From positions 62,001 to 126,000 of the forward strand of contig NZ_WMCD01000002.1 in the NCBI RefSeq assembly GCF_010994275.1: DNA of 64,000 nt, read 5' to 3'. A model generated the notes under the pieces. That model was not told where the DNA came from. It was given only the letters and a program-made list of their open reading frames with translations, and searched no databases. The translations under genes were made by a program, and so were the position numbers. The first letter of the stretch is position 1. The number at the start of each line of letters is the position of its first letter. The DNA is from Cyclobacterium jeungdonense. Its GTDB lineage: Bacteria > Bacteroidota > Bacteroidia > Cytophagales > Cyclobacteriaceae. Shown here piece by piece: positions 10,868 to 19,812 of the stretch.

Positions 10868-11047
10868 TTAAACGTCCTGTACCTTAACTAAATGGCTTAC
10901 TTTACTTATCATCCCCTGAAGCTGTGGGGTATTTTCCCTTTCCACAGTCTTGTTGATTTTTCCTAACCCAAGGGCTGTAATGGTAGCCTTTTGGTTTTTT
11001 GGTCGCTTGATGATACTTCTGATCTGGGTAATTTTGATCTTAGCCAT
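10868..11047 (-). CDS. rpmD: 50S ribosomal protein L30
   Basis: The product is 59 residues from MAKIKITQIRSIIKRPKNQK. An ATG four codons upstream (11059) overlaps the 3' end of rpsE and would add MDNH. I prefer the ATG at 11047 because it matches the family N-terminus and follows the rpsE stop by 4 bases. The second half (TALGLGKINKTVERENTPQL, ISKVSHLVKV) is typical of L30. Confidence 0.95.
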   Translation of the reverse strand: MAKIKITQIRSIIKRPKNQKATITALGLGKINKTVERENTPQLQGMISKVSHLVKVQDV

Positions 11048-11051
11048 GTGA

Positions 11052-11570
11052 TTATCCATTAAATACTTTCGATAATTTTACTCTTCTCTGCTGAGACACA
11101 GCTATGGCATCTCTCAAGTGAACCAATGCGTCAATGGTAGCTTTAACCACGTTATGTGGATTAGAAGAACCTTTCGATTTGGCCAGGATATCGGTGTACC
11201 CTGCACTTTCCAGGACAGCACGCATGGCACCTCCAGCTAAGACCCCCGTACCAGGAGCTGCCGGTTTTACAAGCACCAAGCCGCCACCGTATTTCCCTAA
11301 CTGCTCATGAGGAATAGTTCCTTTGAGCAAGGGAACCTTGATCAGGTTTTTCTTGGCATCCTCGATTCCTTTAGTAATCGCATCCGTTACCTCGTTTGCT
11401 TTACCTAAACCAAATCCAACGACACCTTTACCATCACCAACAACTACAATTGCTGAAAAAGAAAATCTACGACCTCCTTTAACTACTTTCGCAACGCGGT
11501 TAATGGCAACGACTTTCTCGCTTAACTCTGTATCTGTAGCCCGAATGGGTTTTTTACTAATTTGGGACAT
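11052..11570 (-). CDS. rpsE: 30S ribosomal protein S5
   Basis: S5 contributes to decoding fidelity and mRNA helicase activity at the entry channel. The 172 residues carry the N-terminal double-stranded RNA-binding domain ([40 protein letters not shown]) and the C-terminal domain with [20 protein letters not shown]. It sits between rplR and rpmD. Confidence 0.98.
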   Translation of the reverse strand: MSQISKKPIRATDTELSEKVVAINRVAKVVKGGRRFSFSAIVVVGDGKGVVGFGLGKANEVTDAITKGIEDAKKNLIKVPLLKGTIPHEQLGKYGGGLVLVKPAAPGTGVLAGGAMRAVLESAGYTDILAKSKGSSNPHNVVKATIDALVHLRDAIAVSQQRRVKLSKVFNG

Positions 11571-11575
11571 AATGA

Positions 11576-11926
11576 TTAAAATTTAAGGCCTCCTTCTCTG
11601 GCTCCTTCGGCCAAAGCTTTTACATTTCCATGGTAAAGGTATCCGCTTCTGTCAAAAACAACTTCATTATGGCCATTACCTACGGCTTTTTCAGCTAGTT
11701 TCTTCCCTACTTCTTTCGAAACAGAAACGTTTACATTTTTGCTGGAACCCAGTTCTTTAGAGGAAGCTGCAGCAAGAGTTTGACCTTTCAGATCGTCAAT
11801 CAATTGTGCATAAATCCCTGTATTACTTTTGAACACAGAAAGTCTGGGTCGGGCATCGGTACCGGAAATTTTCCTTCGAATACCTTTTTTTATTCTTAAT
11901 CTTCTAATATTTTTCTTGAAAGCCAT
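11576..11926 (-). CDS. rplR: 50S ribosomal protein L18
   Basis: L18 binds 5S rRNA. The 116 residues contain [24 protein letters not shown] (split by family consensus) and the C-terminal [26 protein letters not shown]. Length and position between rplF and rpsE are normal. Confidence 0.98.
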   Translation of the reverse strand: MAFKKNIRRLRIKKGIRRKISGTDARPRLSVFKSNTGIYAQLIDDLKGQTLAAASSKELGSSKNVNVSVSKEVGKKLAEKAVGNGHNEVVFDRSGYLYHGNVKALAEGAREGGLKF

Positions 11927-11933
11927 CTTTTAA

Positions 11934-12491
11934 TTATTTTTTAGCAGCAGTTTTACCAGCTTTACGTCTAACATACTCGCCTACAAATCGTACACCTTTG
12001 CCTTTAAATGGCTCTACTCTACGTAAAGATTTGATTTTTGCAGCAACCTGACCAATCAACTCCTTATCGATACCTTCCAGTGAGATTAAAGGGTTTTTTC
12101 CTTTGGGGGTTTCTGTTTTGATAGCTATTTCCTGCGGGACCATTAAAAAGATATTGTGGGAATAGCCCAGGGAAAGTTCAAGAACCTGACCTTGGTTAGT
12201 GGCTTTATAACCCACACCTACCAGCTCTAATTCTTTCTTATATCCTTCATTTACACCGATGACCATATTGTTCACCAGCGAACGGAAAAGTCCGTGCAAT
12301 GATTTGTGCCGTTTTGAATCCGTGGGTCTTTCCAGAACCACTTGATTGTCGGCTACTTTTACTGAAATATCAGGATTAACTTCCTGAACCAGTGTACCTT
12401 TGGGACCTTTAACAGTTACCTGATTGTGATCAGAAACGTCTACAGTCACACCCGCGGGTATATTTATCGGTTTTTTACCTATTCTAGACAT
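11934..12491 (-). CDS. rplF: 50S ribosomal protein L6
   Basis: L6 lies near the factor-binding site of the 50S. The 185-residue protein has two duplicated L6 domains, starts MSRIGKKPINIPAGVTV and ends with the signature GKGVRFVGEYVRRKAGKTAAKK region. It lies 9 bp after rpsH. Confidence 0.98.
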   Translation of the reverse strand: MSRIGKKPINIPAGVTVDVSDHNQVTVKGPKGTLVQEVNPDISVKVADNQVVLERPTDSKRHKSLHGLFRSLVNNMVIGVNEGYKKELELVGVGYKATNQGQVLELSLGYSHNIFLMVPQEIAIKTETPKGKNPLISLEGIDKELIGQVAAKIKSLRRVEPFKGKGVRFVGEYVRRKAGKTAAKK

Positions 12492-12500
12492 ATCTATGCA

Positions 12501-12896
12501 TTAATAAACGTAACAAAGCACTTCTCCACCCACTCCCTCGACGCGGGCTTCTTTGTCAGTCATCACTCCTCTGGAGGTGGATAAAATGGCAATTCCCAAA
12601 CCATTGATTACTCGTGGGAGGGAATCTTTATTTACATATTTTCTTAAACCTGGCTTACTAATTCGAGAAAGGTTTACAATCGCATTTTCTTTGGTCTGAG
12701 GATTGTACTTCAAAGCAATTTTAATAGTGCCTTGAGGACCCTCTTCCACAAATTTATAATTCTGGATGTAACCCTTATCAAAAAGAACTTTTGTAAGCTC
12801 TTTCTTCATATTAGAAGCAGGCATTTCTACTATCCGGTGAGAAGCCTTTATGGCATTTCTCAACCTGGTGAGATAATCAGCTATTGGATCAGTCAT
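12501..12896 (-). CDS. rpsH: 30S ribosomal protein S8
   Basis: S8 binds the central domain of 16S rRNA and in E. coli represses spc translation. The 131 residues start [18 protein letters not shown] and end with [20 protein letters not shown], both diagnostic. The 83-bp gap before it, far larger than elsewhere in the cluster, holds a candidate internal promoter. Confidence 0.98.
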   Translation of the reverse strand: MTDPIADYLTRLRNAIKASHRIVEMPASNMKKELTKVLFDKGYIQNYKFVEEGPQGTIKIALKYNPQTKENAIVNLSRISKPGLRKYVNKDSLPRVINGLGIAILSTSRGVMTDKEARVEGVGGEVLCYVY

Positions 12897-12934
12897 ATTT
12901 GTATTAGTCTAACTGCAAAACCCGAACGGGCCTG

Positions 12935-12964
12935 CAAAGTTACACAATGAAATTTAGAATAAAA
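12935..12964 (-). promoter_or_regulatory. Internal promoter before rpsH
   Basis: The minus strand reads TAACTTTGC at 12942-12934, an exact TAnnTTTG box, in the only sizeable gap (83 bp) of the 14-kb ribosomal cluster. The -33 position holds TTT rather than TTG. It would start a secondary transcript about 30 bases before the rpsH ATG. Confidence 0.55.
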
Positions 12965-12979
12965 ACTATTATATAATTT

Positions 12980-13249
12980 TTACCAGCTAGACTTAGTTAC
13001 TCCCGGGATTTTACCTGCTGAAGCCATTTCTCTGAAAGTCACCCGATTAATACCGAATTTTCTCATGTACCCTTTAGGGCGGCCTGTAAGTTTACACCGG
13101 TTATGAAGTCGAACTGGAGAAGCATTTTTTGGAAGCTTGTCCAATGCTTCATAATCGCCGGCAGCTTTAAGTTCAGCACGCTTTTTGGCATATTTTGCCA
13201 CCAAACGCTCTCTTTTTCTTTCGCGGGCTTTGATCGATTCTCTTGCCAT
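12980..13249 (-). CDS. rpsN: 30S ribosomal protein S14, long zinc-free type
   Basis: The 89-residue S14 ([20 protein letters not shown] at the start, [19 protein letters not shown] at the end) is the long form. The two CxxC motifs of the zinc form are absent: only one Cys ([11 protein letters not shown]) is present. It lies 2 bp after rplE. Confidence 0.97.
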   Translation of the reverse strand: MARESIKARERKRERLVAKYAKKRAELKAAGDYEALDKLPKNASPVRLHNRCKLTGRPKGYMRKFGINRVTFREMASAGKIPGVTKSSW

Positions 13250-13251
13250 GT

Positions 13252-13812
13252 TTATTCTTCTTTATTTTTATTAACGAAAGGCATACCGAGGGATTTCAAT
13301 AAAGCATAAGCTTCTTCATCACTATTGGTACTGGTTACCAGCGTGATATCCATTCCGGAAATCCGATTTACCTTTTCTATACTAATTTCAGGAAAGATAA
13401 TTTGCTCGGTTACCCCCAGCGTATAGTTACCACGACCGTCAAATCCTTTGTCAGAGATTCCTTTAAAATCCCGTACCCTCGGCAGCGCGATGCTCACTAA
13501 GCGATCCAGAAATTCAAACATCCGGTCACCTCTCAGGGTTACTTTAGCACCAATAGGCATCCCGTCCCTTAACTTAAAATTAGAGATGGAGACTTTTGCC
13601 TTTGTCGCTACTGCACGCTGACCAGTTATTAATGAAAGTTCTTCCACTCCTTGGTCAACTAGTTTTTTATCAGCCACAGCGGCGCCGATTCCTTTGTTCA
13701 AAACAATTTTGACCAATTTAGGAACCTGCATTACACTTGAAAACTGAAACTTATCTTTAAGATCCGAAGTGATTTCACTATCGAATTTTTCTTTTAATCT
13801 AGGTTTAGCCAT
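13252..13812 (-). CDS. rplE: 50S ribosomal protein L5
   Basis: L5 binds 5S rRNA and forms the B1b bridge. The 186 residues include [61 protein letters not shown] and the C-terminal [19 protein letters not shown]. Its start overlaps the end of rplX by 8 bp, suggesting translational coupling. Confidence 0.98.
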   Translation of the reverse strand: MAKPRLKEKFDSEITSDLKDKFQFSSVMQVPKLVKIVLNKGIGAAVADKKLVDQGVEELSLITGQRAVATKAKVSISNFKLRDGMPIGAKVTLRGDRMFEFLDRLVSIALPRVRDFKGISDKGFDGRGNYTLGVTEQIIFPEISIEKVNRISGMDITLVTSTNSDEEAYALLKSLGMPFVNKNKEE

Positions 13813-14149
13813 TGATTACCTCCCCGGTTTTCTTAGAGTACCTTACTAATTTTCCGTCTTCATTTCTTTTTCTCCCTATTCGGGTAGCATCCCCAGATTT
13901 GGGATCCACTAATTGCAAATTGCTAATGTGGATAGGAGCTTCTTTCTTTTCAATACCGCCCTGAGGAGTATTCGCAGTTGGTTTGATATGTTTGGTAACC
14001 ATATTCAATCCTTCCACTATAGCTCTTCTCTTGGTCTGATCGACAGAAAGGATTTTACCTTTTTTGCCCTTTTCATCTCCGGAGAGTACCAATACAGTAT
14101 CCCCTGATTTGATGTGCAATTTGGGTTGTTTATTAAATTTTCTTTCCAT
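13805..14149 (-). CDS. rplX: 50S ribosomal protein L24
   Basis: L24 starts 50S assembly. The 114-residue protein shows the KOW motif at the N-terminus ([20 protein letters not shown]) and [13 protein letters not shown], then [12 protein letters not shown]. Located between rplN and rplE as in other spc operons. Confidence 0.97.
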   Translation of the reverse strand: MERKFNKQPKLHIKSGDTVLVLSGDEKGKKGKILSVDQTKRRAIVEGLNMVTKHIKPTANTPQGGIEKKEAPIHISNLQLVDPKSGDATRIGRKRNEDGKLVRYSKKTGEVING

Positions 14150-14151
14150 GT

Positions 14152-14520
14152 TTACAATACTTCGGGGGCCAAAGATACAATTTTCATAAACTGCTTCTCC
14201 CTGAGTTCCCGGGCTACAGGGCCGAATATACGGGTCCCTCTGGGTTCGTCATTGTTATTGAGAAGTACGGCAGCATTATCTTCAAACCGGATATATGACC
14301 CGTCTTTTCTTCGGACTTCTTTACGTGTCCTTACAATTACCGCTCTGGATACGGTACCTTTTTTCATACTACTGGACGATAGGGCTGATTTTACAGTCAC
14401 CACAACCTTGTCTCCAATAGAGGCGTACCTTCTTTTGGTTCCTCCCAATACGCGAATTACAAGTACCTCTTTGGCACCCGAATTATCCGCAACACTTAAT
14501 CTGGATTCCTGTTGTATCAT
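14152..14520 (-). CDS. rplN: 50S ribosomal protein L14
   Basis: L14 contacts 16S rRNA in bridges B5 and B8. Its 122 residues start [20 protein letters not shown] and contain [20 protein letters not shown], then [20 protein letters not shown]. Two bases separate it from rplX. Confidence 0.98.
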   Translation of the reverse strand: MIQQESRLSVADNSGAKEVLVIRVLGGTKRRYASIGDKVVVTVKSALSSSSMKKGTVSRAVIVRTRKEVRRKDGSYIRFEDNAAVLLNNNDEPRGTRIFGPVARELREKQFMKIVSLAPEVL

Positions 14521-14523
14521 GAT

Positions 14524-14787
14524 TTATAAAGCCCTTTCAATTATTTCGACCAATCTCCATCTTTTATTTTTACTCAGCGGACGCGTTTCGCTGATTTTAA
14601 CCAGGTCTCCCGGATTGCAATCATTGTTTTCGTCATGAGCCGTGAATTTGGTGGTTTTACCAACAAATTTACCGTACATAGGATGTTTTACTCTCCTCTC
14701 CACAGCTACAGTGATGGATTTATCCATTTTGTTGCTAACCACCTTACCTATTCTTTCCTTGCGTAGGTTTCTTTCTATAGTAGCCAT
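14524..14787 (-). CDS. rpsQ: 30S ribosomal protein S17
   Basis: S17 is a primary 16S-binding OB-fold protein. The 87 residues include [36 protein letters not shown] and [20 protein letters not shown]. It lies between rpmC and rplN. Confidence 0.98.
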   Translation of the reverse strand: MATIERNLRKERIGKVVSNKMDKSITVAVERRVKHPMYGKFVGKTTKFTAHDENNDCNPGDLVKISETRPLSKNKRWRLVEIIERAL

Positions 14788-14795
14788 TTTATTTC

Positions 14796-14990
14796 TTATT
14801 TAGCTAGTTGTTTGGCTCGTAAAAAAGTATTCAATCTTGCGACCAAACGCCTAGATTCTCTGATTCTATTAGGATTCTCTATAGGAGAAATGGCATGAGC
14901 AAAACGTAGTTTCGTCAAGTTCTCCTTTTCTGCGGCAATCCGCTCTGTGATTTCGCTCTCTGTCAGAGCATTGATTTCAGAATTTTTCAT
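14796..14990 (-). CDS. rpmC: 50S ribosomal protein L29
   Basis: L29 lies at the peptide tunnel exit. The product is 64 residues from [20 protein letters not shown]. An immediately preceding ATG (14993) would add one Met, and a start at 15026 would overlap rplP and add eleven non-family residues, so I reject it. The C-terminal [20 protein letters not shown] is typical. Confidence 0.95.
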   Translation of the reverse strand: MKNSEINALTESEITERIAAEKENLTKLRFAHAISPIENPNRIRESRRLVARLNTFLRAKQLAK

Positions 14991-14994
14991 CATC

Positions 14995-15417
14995 TTATAA
15001 TCCAGCGTAATCTCTTCGTACCACAAATTTCGTGCTTACCGGTAGCTTTTGTTGGGCTAGTCTCAAGGCTTCCTGAGCCACTTCCATCGGAACTCCGGTT
15101 GCTTCAAAAAGGATTGTCCCGGGACGGATTACCGCCACCCAGTATTCAGGAGCTCCTTTACCTTTACCCATCCTCACCTCTGCAGGCTTTTTGGTGATGG
15201 GTTTATCTGGAAAAATTCGAATCCAAACCTGCCCTTCCCGCTTCATTGCACGTGTCATGGCTATACGGGCTGCTTCTATTTGTCTCGAAGTGATCCATCC
15301 AGGCTCAAGGGATTTGATGCCGAAATTGCCAAAAGCCAATGTATGACCTCTCTGGGCAATCCCTTTGATCCTCCCCTTATGCATTTTTCTAAATTTCGTT
15401 CTTCTTGGCTGTAACAT
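14995..15417 (-). CDS. rplP: 50S ribosomal protein L16
   Basis: L16 helps form the A site of the 50S. The 140 residues start [20 protein letters not shown] and include [40 protein letters not shown] and the end [12 protein letters not shown]. Between rpsC and rpmC in the normal order. Confidence 0.98.
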   Translation of the reverse strand: MLQPRRTKFRKMHKGRIKGIAQRGHTLAFGNFGIKSLEPGWITSRQIEAARIAMTRAMKREGQVWIRIFPDKPITKKPAEVRMGKGKGAPEYWVAVIRPGTILFEATGVPMEVAQEALRLAQQKLPVSTKFVVRRDYAGL

Positions 15418-15437
15418 GATTGCTCAGTTAAAGATGT

Positions 15438-16175
15438 TTAGTTATTTCTTTTTCTTCTCTTCGGGCCACCCTCTCTTCTTCTCCTGTTTCCCGCAGGCGC
15501 ATTGCCTTTAGGATCGTTGCCCGCGCTTAGGTTAGGGGAAAGATCTCTCTTTCCATACACTTCACCTTTGAAGATCCATACTTTAATGCCGATTTTACCA
15601 TATACGGTTTGTGCCTCTGAAATGGCATAATCCACATCTGCCCGAATGGTATGAAGGGGGATTCTCCCTTCTTTATACATCTCTGATCTGGCCATCTCAG
15701 CACCACCCAATCTTCCGGAAAGTTTGACTTTTATCCCTTCTGCACCAACCCTCATGGTGGCAGCTATGGATTGCTTCATCGCTCTACGGAAAGAAATCCT
15801 GGCTTCTAACTGCTGGGCAATAGACTCTCCCACCAATTTAGCATCCAGTTCTGGTCGCTTGATCTCGAAAATATTGATCTGAACGTCCTTATTGGTAAGC
15901 TTCTTGAGCTCCTCTCGTAATTTATCTACCTCAGATCCGCCTTTACCAATAACCACCCCAGGTCGGGCAGTCTGGATGGTCAATGTAATTCTCTTCAGAG
16001 TTCGCTCGATGATAACCTTGGAAATTCCACCTTTGGGAATCCTAGCAAATACATAATTCCTGATACTCTGGTCTTCAAAGAGCTTTTCGGCGAAATCACG
16101 TCCACCATACCAGTTAGAGTCCCACCCCTTAATGATACCAAGCCTTAAACCAATTGGGTTAACTTTTTGTCCCAT
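15438..16175 (-). CDS. rpsC: 30S ribosomal protein S3
   Basis: S3 forms the mRNA entry channel. The 245-residue protein starts [20 protein letters not shown], has a KH domain with the GXXG loop ([20 protein letters not shown]), the C-terminal S3 domain ([20 protein letters not shown]) and a basic tail ending [10 protein letters not shown]. Confidence 0.98.
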   Translation of the reverse strand: MGQKVNPIGLRLGIIKGWDSNWYGGRDFAEKLFEDQSIRNYVFARIPKGGISKVIIERTLKRITLTIQTARPGVVIGKGGSEVDKLREELKKLTNKDVQINIFEIKRPELDAKLVGESIAQQLEARISFRRAMKQSIAATMRVGAEGIKVKLSGRLGGAEMARSEMYKEGRIPLHTIRADVDYAISEAQTVYGKIGIKVWIFKGEVYGKRDLSPNLSAGNDPKGNAPAGNRRRREGGPKRRKRNN

Positions 16176-16178
16176 ATT

Positions 16179-16568
16179 TTAGTCTTCATTTTCATTTGAT
16201 TCAACAATATCAGCGGTAACGTCTCCTTCGTAGGAGTCTACTATTAGCGTTACATGATTTGATCTTTTACGGATTCTATGGGCCCTACCCTGAGGAGCAG
16301 GTCGTAGCCTTTTTAGCATTCTCCCGCTATCTACTGCAATGGTTTTGACATACAGTTCTGCGTCTTCCAGTTTTTCATCCGGGTTTTTTGCCTGCCAGTT
16401 GGCAATCGCTGACAATAACAGCTTTTCCAACCTTATAGCACCGTGGTTAGGTGTGAATTTCAGGATACTCAATGCCTGACCTACTTTCTTTCCCCGTACC
16501 AAATCTGCTACCAAACGCATTTTTCTGGGAGAGGTAGGAACATTATTTAATTTCGCTATTGCTTCCAT
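16179..16568 (-). CDS. rplV: 50S ribosomal protein L22
   Basis: L22 lines the nascent-peptide tunnel. The 129 residues show [20 protein letters not shown] and the tunnel-hairpin and signature region [20 protein letters not shown], where macrolide-resistance changes can occur. No insertion or deletion is obvious there. Confidence 0.98.
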   Translation of the reverse strand: MEAIAKLNNVPTSPRKMRLVADLVRGKKVGQALSILKFTPNHGAIRLEKLLLSAIANWQAKNPDEKLEDAELYVKTIAVDSGRMLKRLRPAPQGRAHRIRKRSNHVTLIVDSYEGDVTADIVESNENED

Positions 16569-16570
16569 GA

Positions 16571-16849
16571 TTATCTCTTTCCTTTATCTTTTTTGGCAAT
16601 GTGTCCACGGAAATTCCTGGTTGGTGCAAACTCCCCAAGCTTGTGCCCAACCATATTGTCTGTCACGAACACAGGGATAAACTTGTTTCCATTATGCACG
16701 GCGAAGGTATGCCCTACAAAATCCGGAGATATCATGGACCGTCTTGACCAGGTTTTGATCACCGACTTCTTTCCGGAATCGTTCATGACATCCACCTTTT
16801 TTGCCAAATGATGCTCTATATATGGGCCTTTTTTTAATGAACGTGCCAT
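16571..16849 (-). CDS. rpsS: 30S ribosomal protein S19
   Basis: S19 is part of the 30S head and contacts S13. The 92 residues start [19 protein letters not shown] and end [19 protein letters not shown], the family signature. It follows rplB by 2 bp. Confidence 0.98.
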   Translation of the reverse strand: MARSLKKGPYIEHHLAKKVDVMNDSGKKSVIKTWSRRSMISPDFVGHTFAVHNGNKFIPVFVTDNMVGHKLGEFAPTRNFRGHIAKKDKGKR

Positions 16850-16851
16850 GT

Positions 16852-17676
16852 TTATTTAGATCTTCTGCTAATGATAAATTTATTAGAATATTTTTTGTCC
16901 GATCGGGTCTTTTTACCCTTCGCCAATAAGCCAGTTCTCGAACGAGGATGACCTCCTGAAGATCGACCTTCACCACCACCCATAGGGTGATCTACGGGGT
17001 TCATGGCCACACCTCTGGTTCGGGGTCTTCTGCCCAACCATCGCTTCCGACCTGCTTTTCCAAGTACCACGTTCATGTGATCTCCATTGGAGACGGTTCC
17101 AATAGTAGCCTTACAGCTGGCCAACACCATTCTCATTTCACCAGATGGGAGTTTTACGGTGACGTACTTCCCTTCCCTGGCCAATAACTGGGCATAGCCT
17201 CCCGCACTTCGGGCCATAGCACCACCCTTACCGGGCTTCAATTCAATATTATGAATGATGGTACCCAATGGAATATCTTTCAAAAACAAAGTGTTACCCA
17301 CTTCCGGGCTGGCTTTTTCGCCACACAAAACGGTCTGTCCTACTTCAAGTCCTTCAGGAGCCAGCATGTAAGCTTTAGCTCCGTCTGCATAGTATAACAG
17401 AGCAATCCTTGCGGTCCTGTTTGGATCGTACTCAATGCTCTTGACCACTGCAGGTATGCCTTCTTTCGTTCTTTTGAAGTCTATGACTCTTAGTTTTCTT
17501 TTATGTCCACCTCCCAGGTATCTGGAAGTCATTTTACCGGTATGATTTCTACCTCCGGACTTCTTTAAAGGAGCCAAAAGACTCTTCTCCGGGGTGGATT
17601 TAGTGATCTCATCAAAAGAAGGAGCTACTCTAAATCGGGTACCGGGGGTTACAGGTTTTAATTTCTTAACTGCCAT
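16852..17676 (-). CDS. rplB: 50S ribosomal protein L2
   Basis: L2 supports peptidyl transferase and subunit joining. The 274-residue protein includes [40 protein letters not shown] and the C-terminal [20 protein letters not shown] with the conserved His of the functional core. Normal length and position after rplW. Confidence 0.98.
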   Translation of the reverse strand: MAVKKLKPVTPGTRFRVAPSFDEITKSTPEKSLLAPLKKSGGRNHTGKMTSRYLGGGHKRKLRVIDFKRTKEGIPAVVKSIEYDPNRTARIALLYYADGAKAYMLAPEGLEVGQTVLCGEKASPEVGNTLFLKDIPLGTIIHNIELKPGKGGAMARSAGGYAQLLAREGKYVTVKLPSGEMRMVLASCKATIGTVSNGDHMNVVLGKAGRKRWLGRRPRTRGVAMNPVDHPMGGGEGRSSGGHPRSRTGLLAKGKKTRSDKKYSNKFIISRRSK

Positions 17677-17689
17677 TGTCTTGATTCAA

Positions 17690-17977
17690 TTAAATTTCTC
17701 CGTAAAAATCAATGATTTCACCCTCTGCCACCTGAACGATTGCCTTCTTGAACGTATTGGTATAACCGGAAACAATTTTAGCTTTCGTGTACCTGGTTTT
17801 CTTTTTGGCGGCATAGCGCATTGTACGTACATCAACTACCTTGACGCCGTACATTTTTTCAACGGCAGCCTTGATCTGTGGCTTTTTTGCAGTCTTTTCT
17901 ACAACAAAACCATAGACACCACGCTCATTCATGGCCGAGATCTTTTCTGTAATCAAAGGTCTTTTTAATATATCCAT
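17690..17977 (-). CDS. rplW: 50S ribosomal protein L23
   Basis: L23 sits at the tunnel exit and docks trigger factor and SRP. The 95 residues start MDILKRPLITEKISAMNERG and contain AVEKMYGVKVVDVRTM and KARYTKAKI-like basic segments. It lies 4 bp after rplD. Confidence 0.97.
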   Translation of the reverse strand: MDILKRPLITEKISAMNERGVYGFVVEKTAKKPQIKAAVEKMYGVKVVDVRTMRYAAKKKTRYTKAKIVSGYTNTFKKAIVQVAEGEIIDFYGEI

Positions 17978-17981
17978 GATT

Positions 17982-18611
17982 TTACTTCGATAAAAGGGTT
18001 TCTAATTTACTCACTGCACCTTCACAAAGGACCAAACTATCGGCGTCCAACAATTCGTACGTGTTCAATTCATTTACCATGCGGACTTTGGTTTTTTGCA
18101 AATTCCGGGCAGACAAATACAAATTCTTGTTAATATCCGCTACAACAACAAGTGTTTTCTTATCGGATAAGGATAGGTTGGTTAGCAGCTTGATGTATTC
18201 CTTGGTCCGTGGTGCATCAAAGACCAGGTCTTCGCAAATAACCAGGCCGTTTTCTTTCACTTTATAGGAAAGAGCTGACTTTCTGGCTACTTGCTTCAGC
18301 TTTTTATTTAGCTTAAAAGAGTAATCTCTGGGTCTCGGTCCGAATACCCTACCGCCTCCCCTGAAAATAGGAGATTTGATCGATCCGGCACGCGCACCAC
18401 CCGTACCCTTTTGTTTCTTGATTTTCTTCGTAGAACCGGTAATCTCAGCTCTTTCCTTTGACTTATGCGTGCCCTGTCGTTTGTTAGCCAAATATTGTTT
18501 GACATCCAGGTATATGGCATGATCATTAGGCTCCTGAGAAAAGATATCCTCCGAAAGCGTTACTTTCCTTCCGGTATCTTCACCGGTTTGTTTTAATATT
18601 GCTAATTCCAT
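17982..18611 (-). CDS. rplD: 50S ribosomal protein L4
   Basis: L4 lines the exit tunnel and in E. coli represses the S10 operon. The 209 residues contain the tunnel loop (KKQKGTGGARAGSIKSPIFR, GGGRVFGPRPRDYSFKLNKK) and the C-terminal VRMVNELNTYELLDADSLVL. Between rplC and rplW. Confidence 0.98.
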   Translation of the reverse strand: MELAILKQTGEDTGRKVTLSEDIFSQEPNDHAIYLDVKQYLANKRQGTHKSKERAEITGSTKKIKKQKGTGGARAGSIKSPIFRGGGRVFGPRPRDYSFKLNKKLKQVARKSALSYKVKENGLVICEDLVFDAPRTKEYIKLLTNLSLSDKKTLVVVADINKNLYLSARNLQKTKVRMVNELNTYELLDADSLVLCEGAVSKLETLLSK

Positions 18612-18615
18612 CTTC

Positions 18616-19248
18616 TTACTTCTCTAGAATCACAAAAGAATTTTTGGCTCCCGGAATAGACCCACTTACCAAAAGCAGGTTTTTCTCAGGATAAATTTTA
18701 AGTACTTTCAAATTAAGCACTTTGACCCTGTCTCCTCCGGTTCTTCCAGCCATTCTCATGCCTTTAAAAACCCTGGAGGGCCAGGAACAGGCACCTATGG
18801 AGCCGGGGTGTCTTTGCCGGTTGTGCTGTCCGTGAGTAGCACCGCCTACACCGCCAAAGCCGTGCCGCTTTACTACCCCCTGAAAACCTTTTCCTTTGGA
18901 AGTTCCGATGGCATCCACAAAGTCTCCTTCAATAAAAACCTGATCGGAAATCACAGTTTTACCCATGTCCACCTGGCCTTCGAATTCCACTCTGAAATCC
19001 CTGAATTCAACAACTTTCTGCTTTGGCGTGGTGCCGGCCTTCTTAAAGTGGCCGATCAATGGTTTAGGCGTGTTTTTTTCCTTACGCTCCCCATATGCCA
19101 GTTGTACAGCGTTGTACCCGTCTGATTCAACATTTTTTACTTGCGTTACTACGCAAGGACCAGCTTCTATTAACGTGCATGCGACATTACGTCCATCGGC
19201 ACTAAAAATACTAGTCATTCCGATTTTCTTTCCTATTATTCCAGACAT
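18616..19248 (-). CDS. rplC: 50S ribosomal protein L3
   Basis: L3 starts 50S assembly. The 210 residues begin [20 protein letters not shown] and include the central extension near the peptidyl transferase centre ([40 protein letters not shown]). It is the first gene of its transcript here: rpsJ, which usually leads this operon, is separated by a terminator and a promoter. Confidence 0.98.
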   Translation of the reverse strand: MSGIIGKKIGMTSIFSADGRNVACTLIEAGPCVVTQVKNVESDGYNAVQLAYGERKEKNTPKPLIGHFKKAGTTPKQKVVEFRDFRVEFEGQVDMGKTVISDQVFIEGDFVDAIGTSKGKGFQGVVKRHGFGGVGGATHGQHNRQRHPGSIGACSWPSRVFKGMRMAGRTGGDRVKVLNLKVLKIYPEKNLLLVSGSIPGAKNSFVILEK

Positions 19249-19312
19249 CTTTGGATATATAATATACGATGATACACAAGCATTTACACACCTGTGCCCT
19301 TTTAAAGGATTG

Positions 19313-19343
19313 CAAAGTTAGTAATTTAATTCCAGCTTGCAAA
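19313..19343 (-). promoter_or_regulatory. Main promoter of the rplC-rplQ cluster
   Basis: The minus strand carries TTTG, 19 bases, then TAACTTTG (19320-19313), matching the Bacteroidota -33/-7 pattern exactly. It lies between the rpsJ terminator and the rplC ATG (19248), giving a leader of about 58 bases. Confidence 0.75.
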
Positions 19344-19438
19344 CCGCAACCTGAATATTTTCAAACAATTAGCTACTTGTAGCCCTGTTTACAGGAGATT
19401 ATTTTCCTCCTGTCTAAATGATACCAAATCTGAAGAAC

Positions 19439-19472
19439 CGAAAAAAGCCCGTACCAAAATTGGTACGGGCTT
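19439..19472 (-). terminator. Terminator of the str operon after rpsJ
   Basis: AAGCCCGTACCAA pairs with TTGGTACGGGCTT (13 bp, very short loop), followed on the minus strand by a run of T. It starts 23 bp beyond the rpsJ stop codon. Confidence 0.88.
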
Positions 19473-19495
19473 TCCTCTTGTATGCTTCGTGAAGG

Positions 19496-19801
19496 TCAAA
19501 CCTTGATCTCTACATCCACTCCACTAGGAAGCTCTATTTTCATCAAGGCGTCCACCGTTTTGGAGCTGTTGGAATAAATATCCACAAGTCTTTTATAGGT
19601 ACAAAGCTGAAATTGCTCTCTTGCCTTTTTATTGACGTGGGGAGATTTCAATACCGTGAACTTCTCCTTCTTAGTAGGTAGGGGAATGGGGCCTACCACC
19701 ACGGCACCTGTTGATTTTACAGCTTTGACGATTTTCTCTGATGACTTATCCACCAGGCTGTGATCGTATGACTTTAACTTTATTCTGATTTTCTGATTCA
19801 T
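19496..19801 (-). CDS. rpsJ: 30S ribosomal protein S10
   Basis: S10 (NusE) works in the ribosome and in transcription antitermination with NusB and NusG. The 101 residues include [40 protein letters not shown] and [20 protein letters not shown]. It is the last gene of the str operon here, 11 bp after fusA. Confidence 0.98.
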   Translation of the reverse strand: MNQKIRIKLKSYDHSLVDKSSEKIVKAVKSTGAVVVGPIPLPTKKEKFTVLKSPHVNKKAREQFQLCTYKRLVDIYSNSSKTVDALMKIELPSGVDVEIKV

Positions 19802-19812
19802 TTTAGATAAAT

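Noticed and set aside
14994..15026. Longer L29 start inside rplP
   Set aside because: It adds residues not found in L29 and overlaps rplP; ATG at 14990 or 14993 fits.
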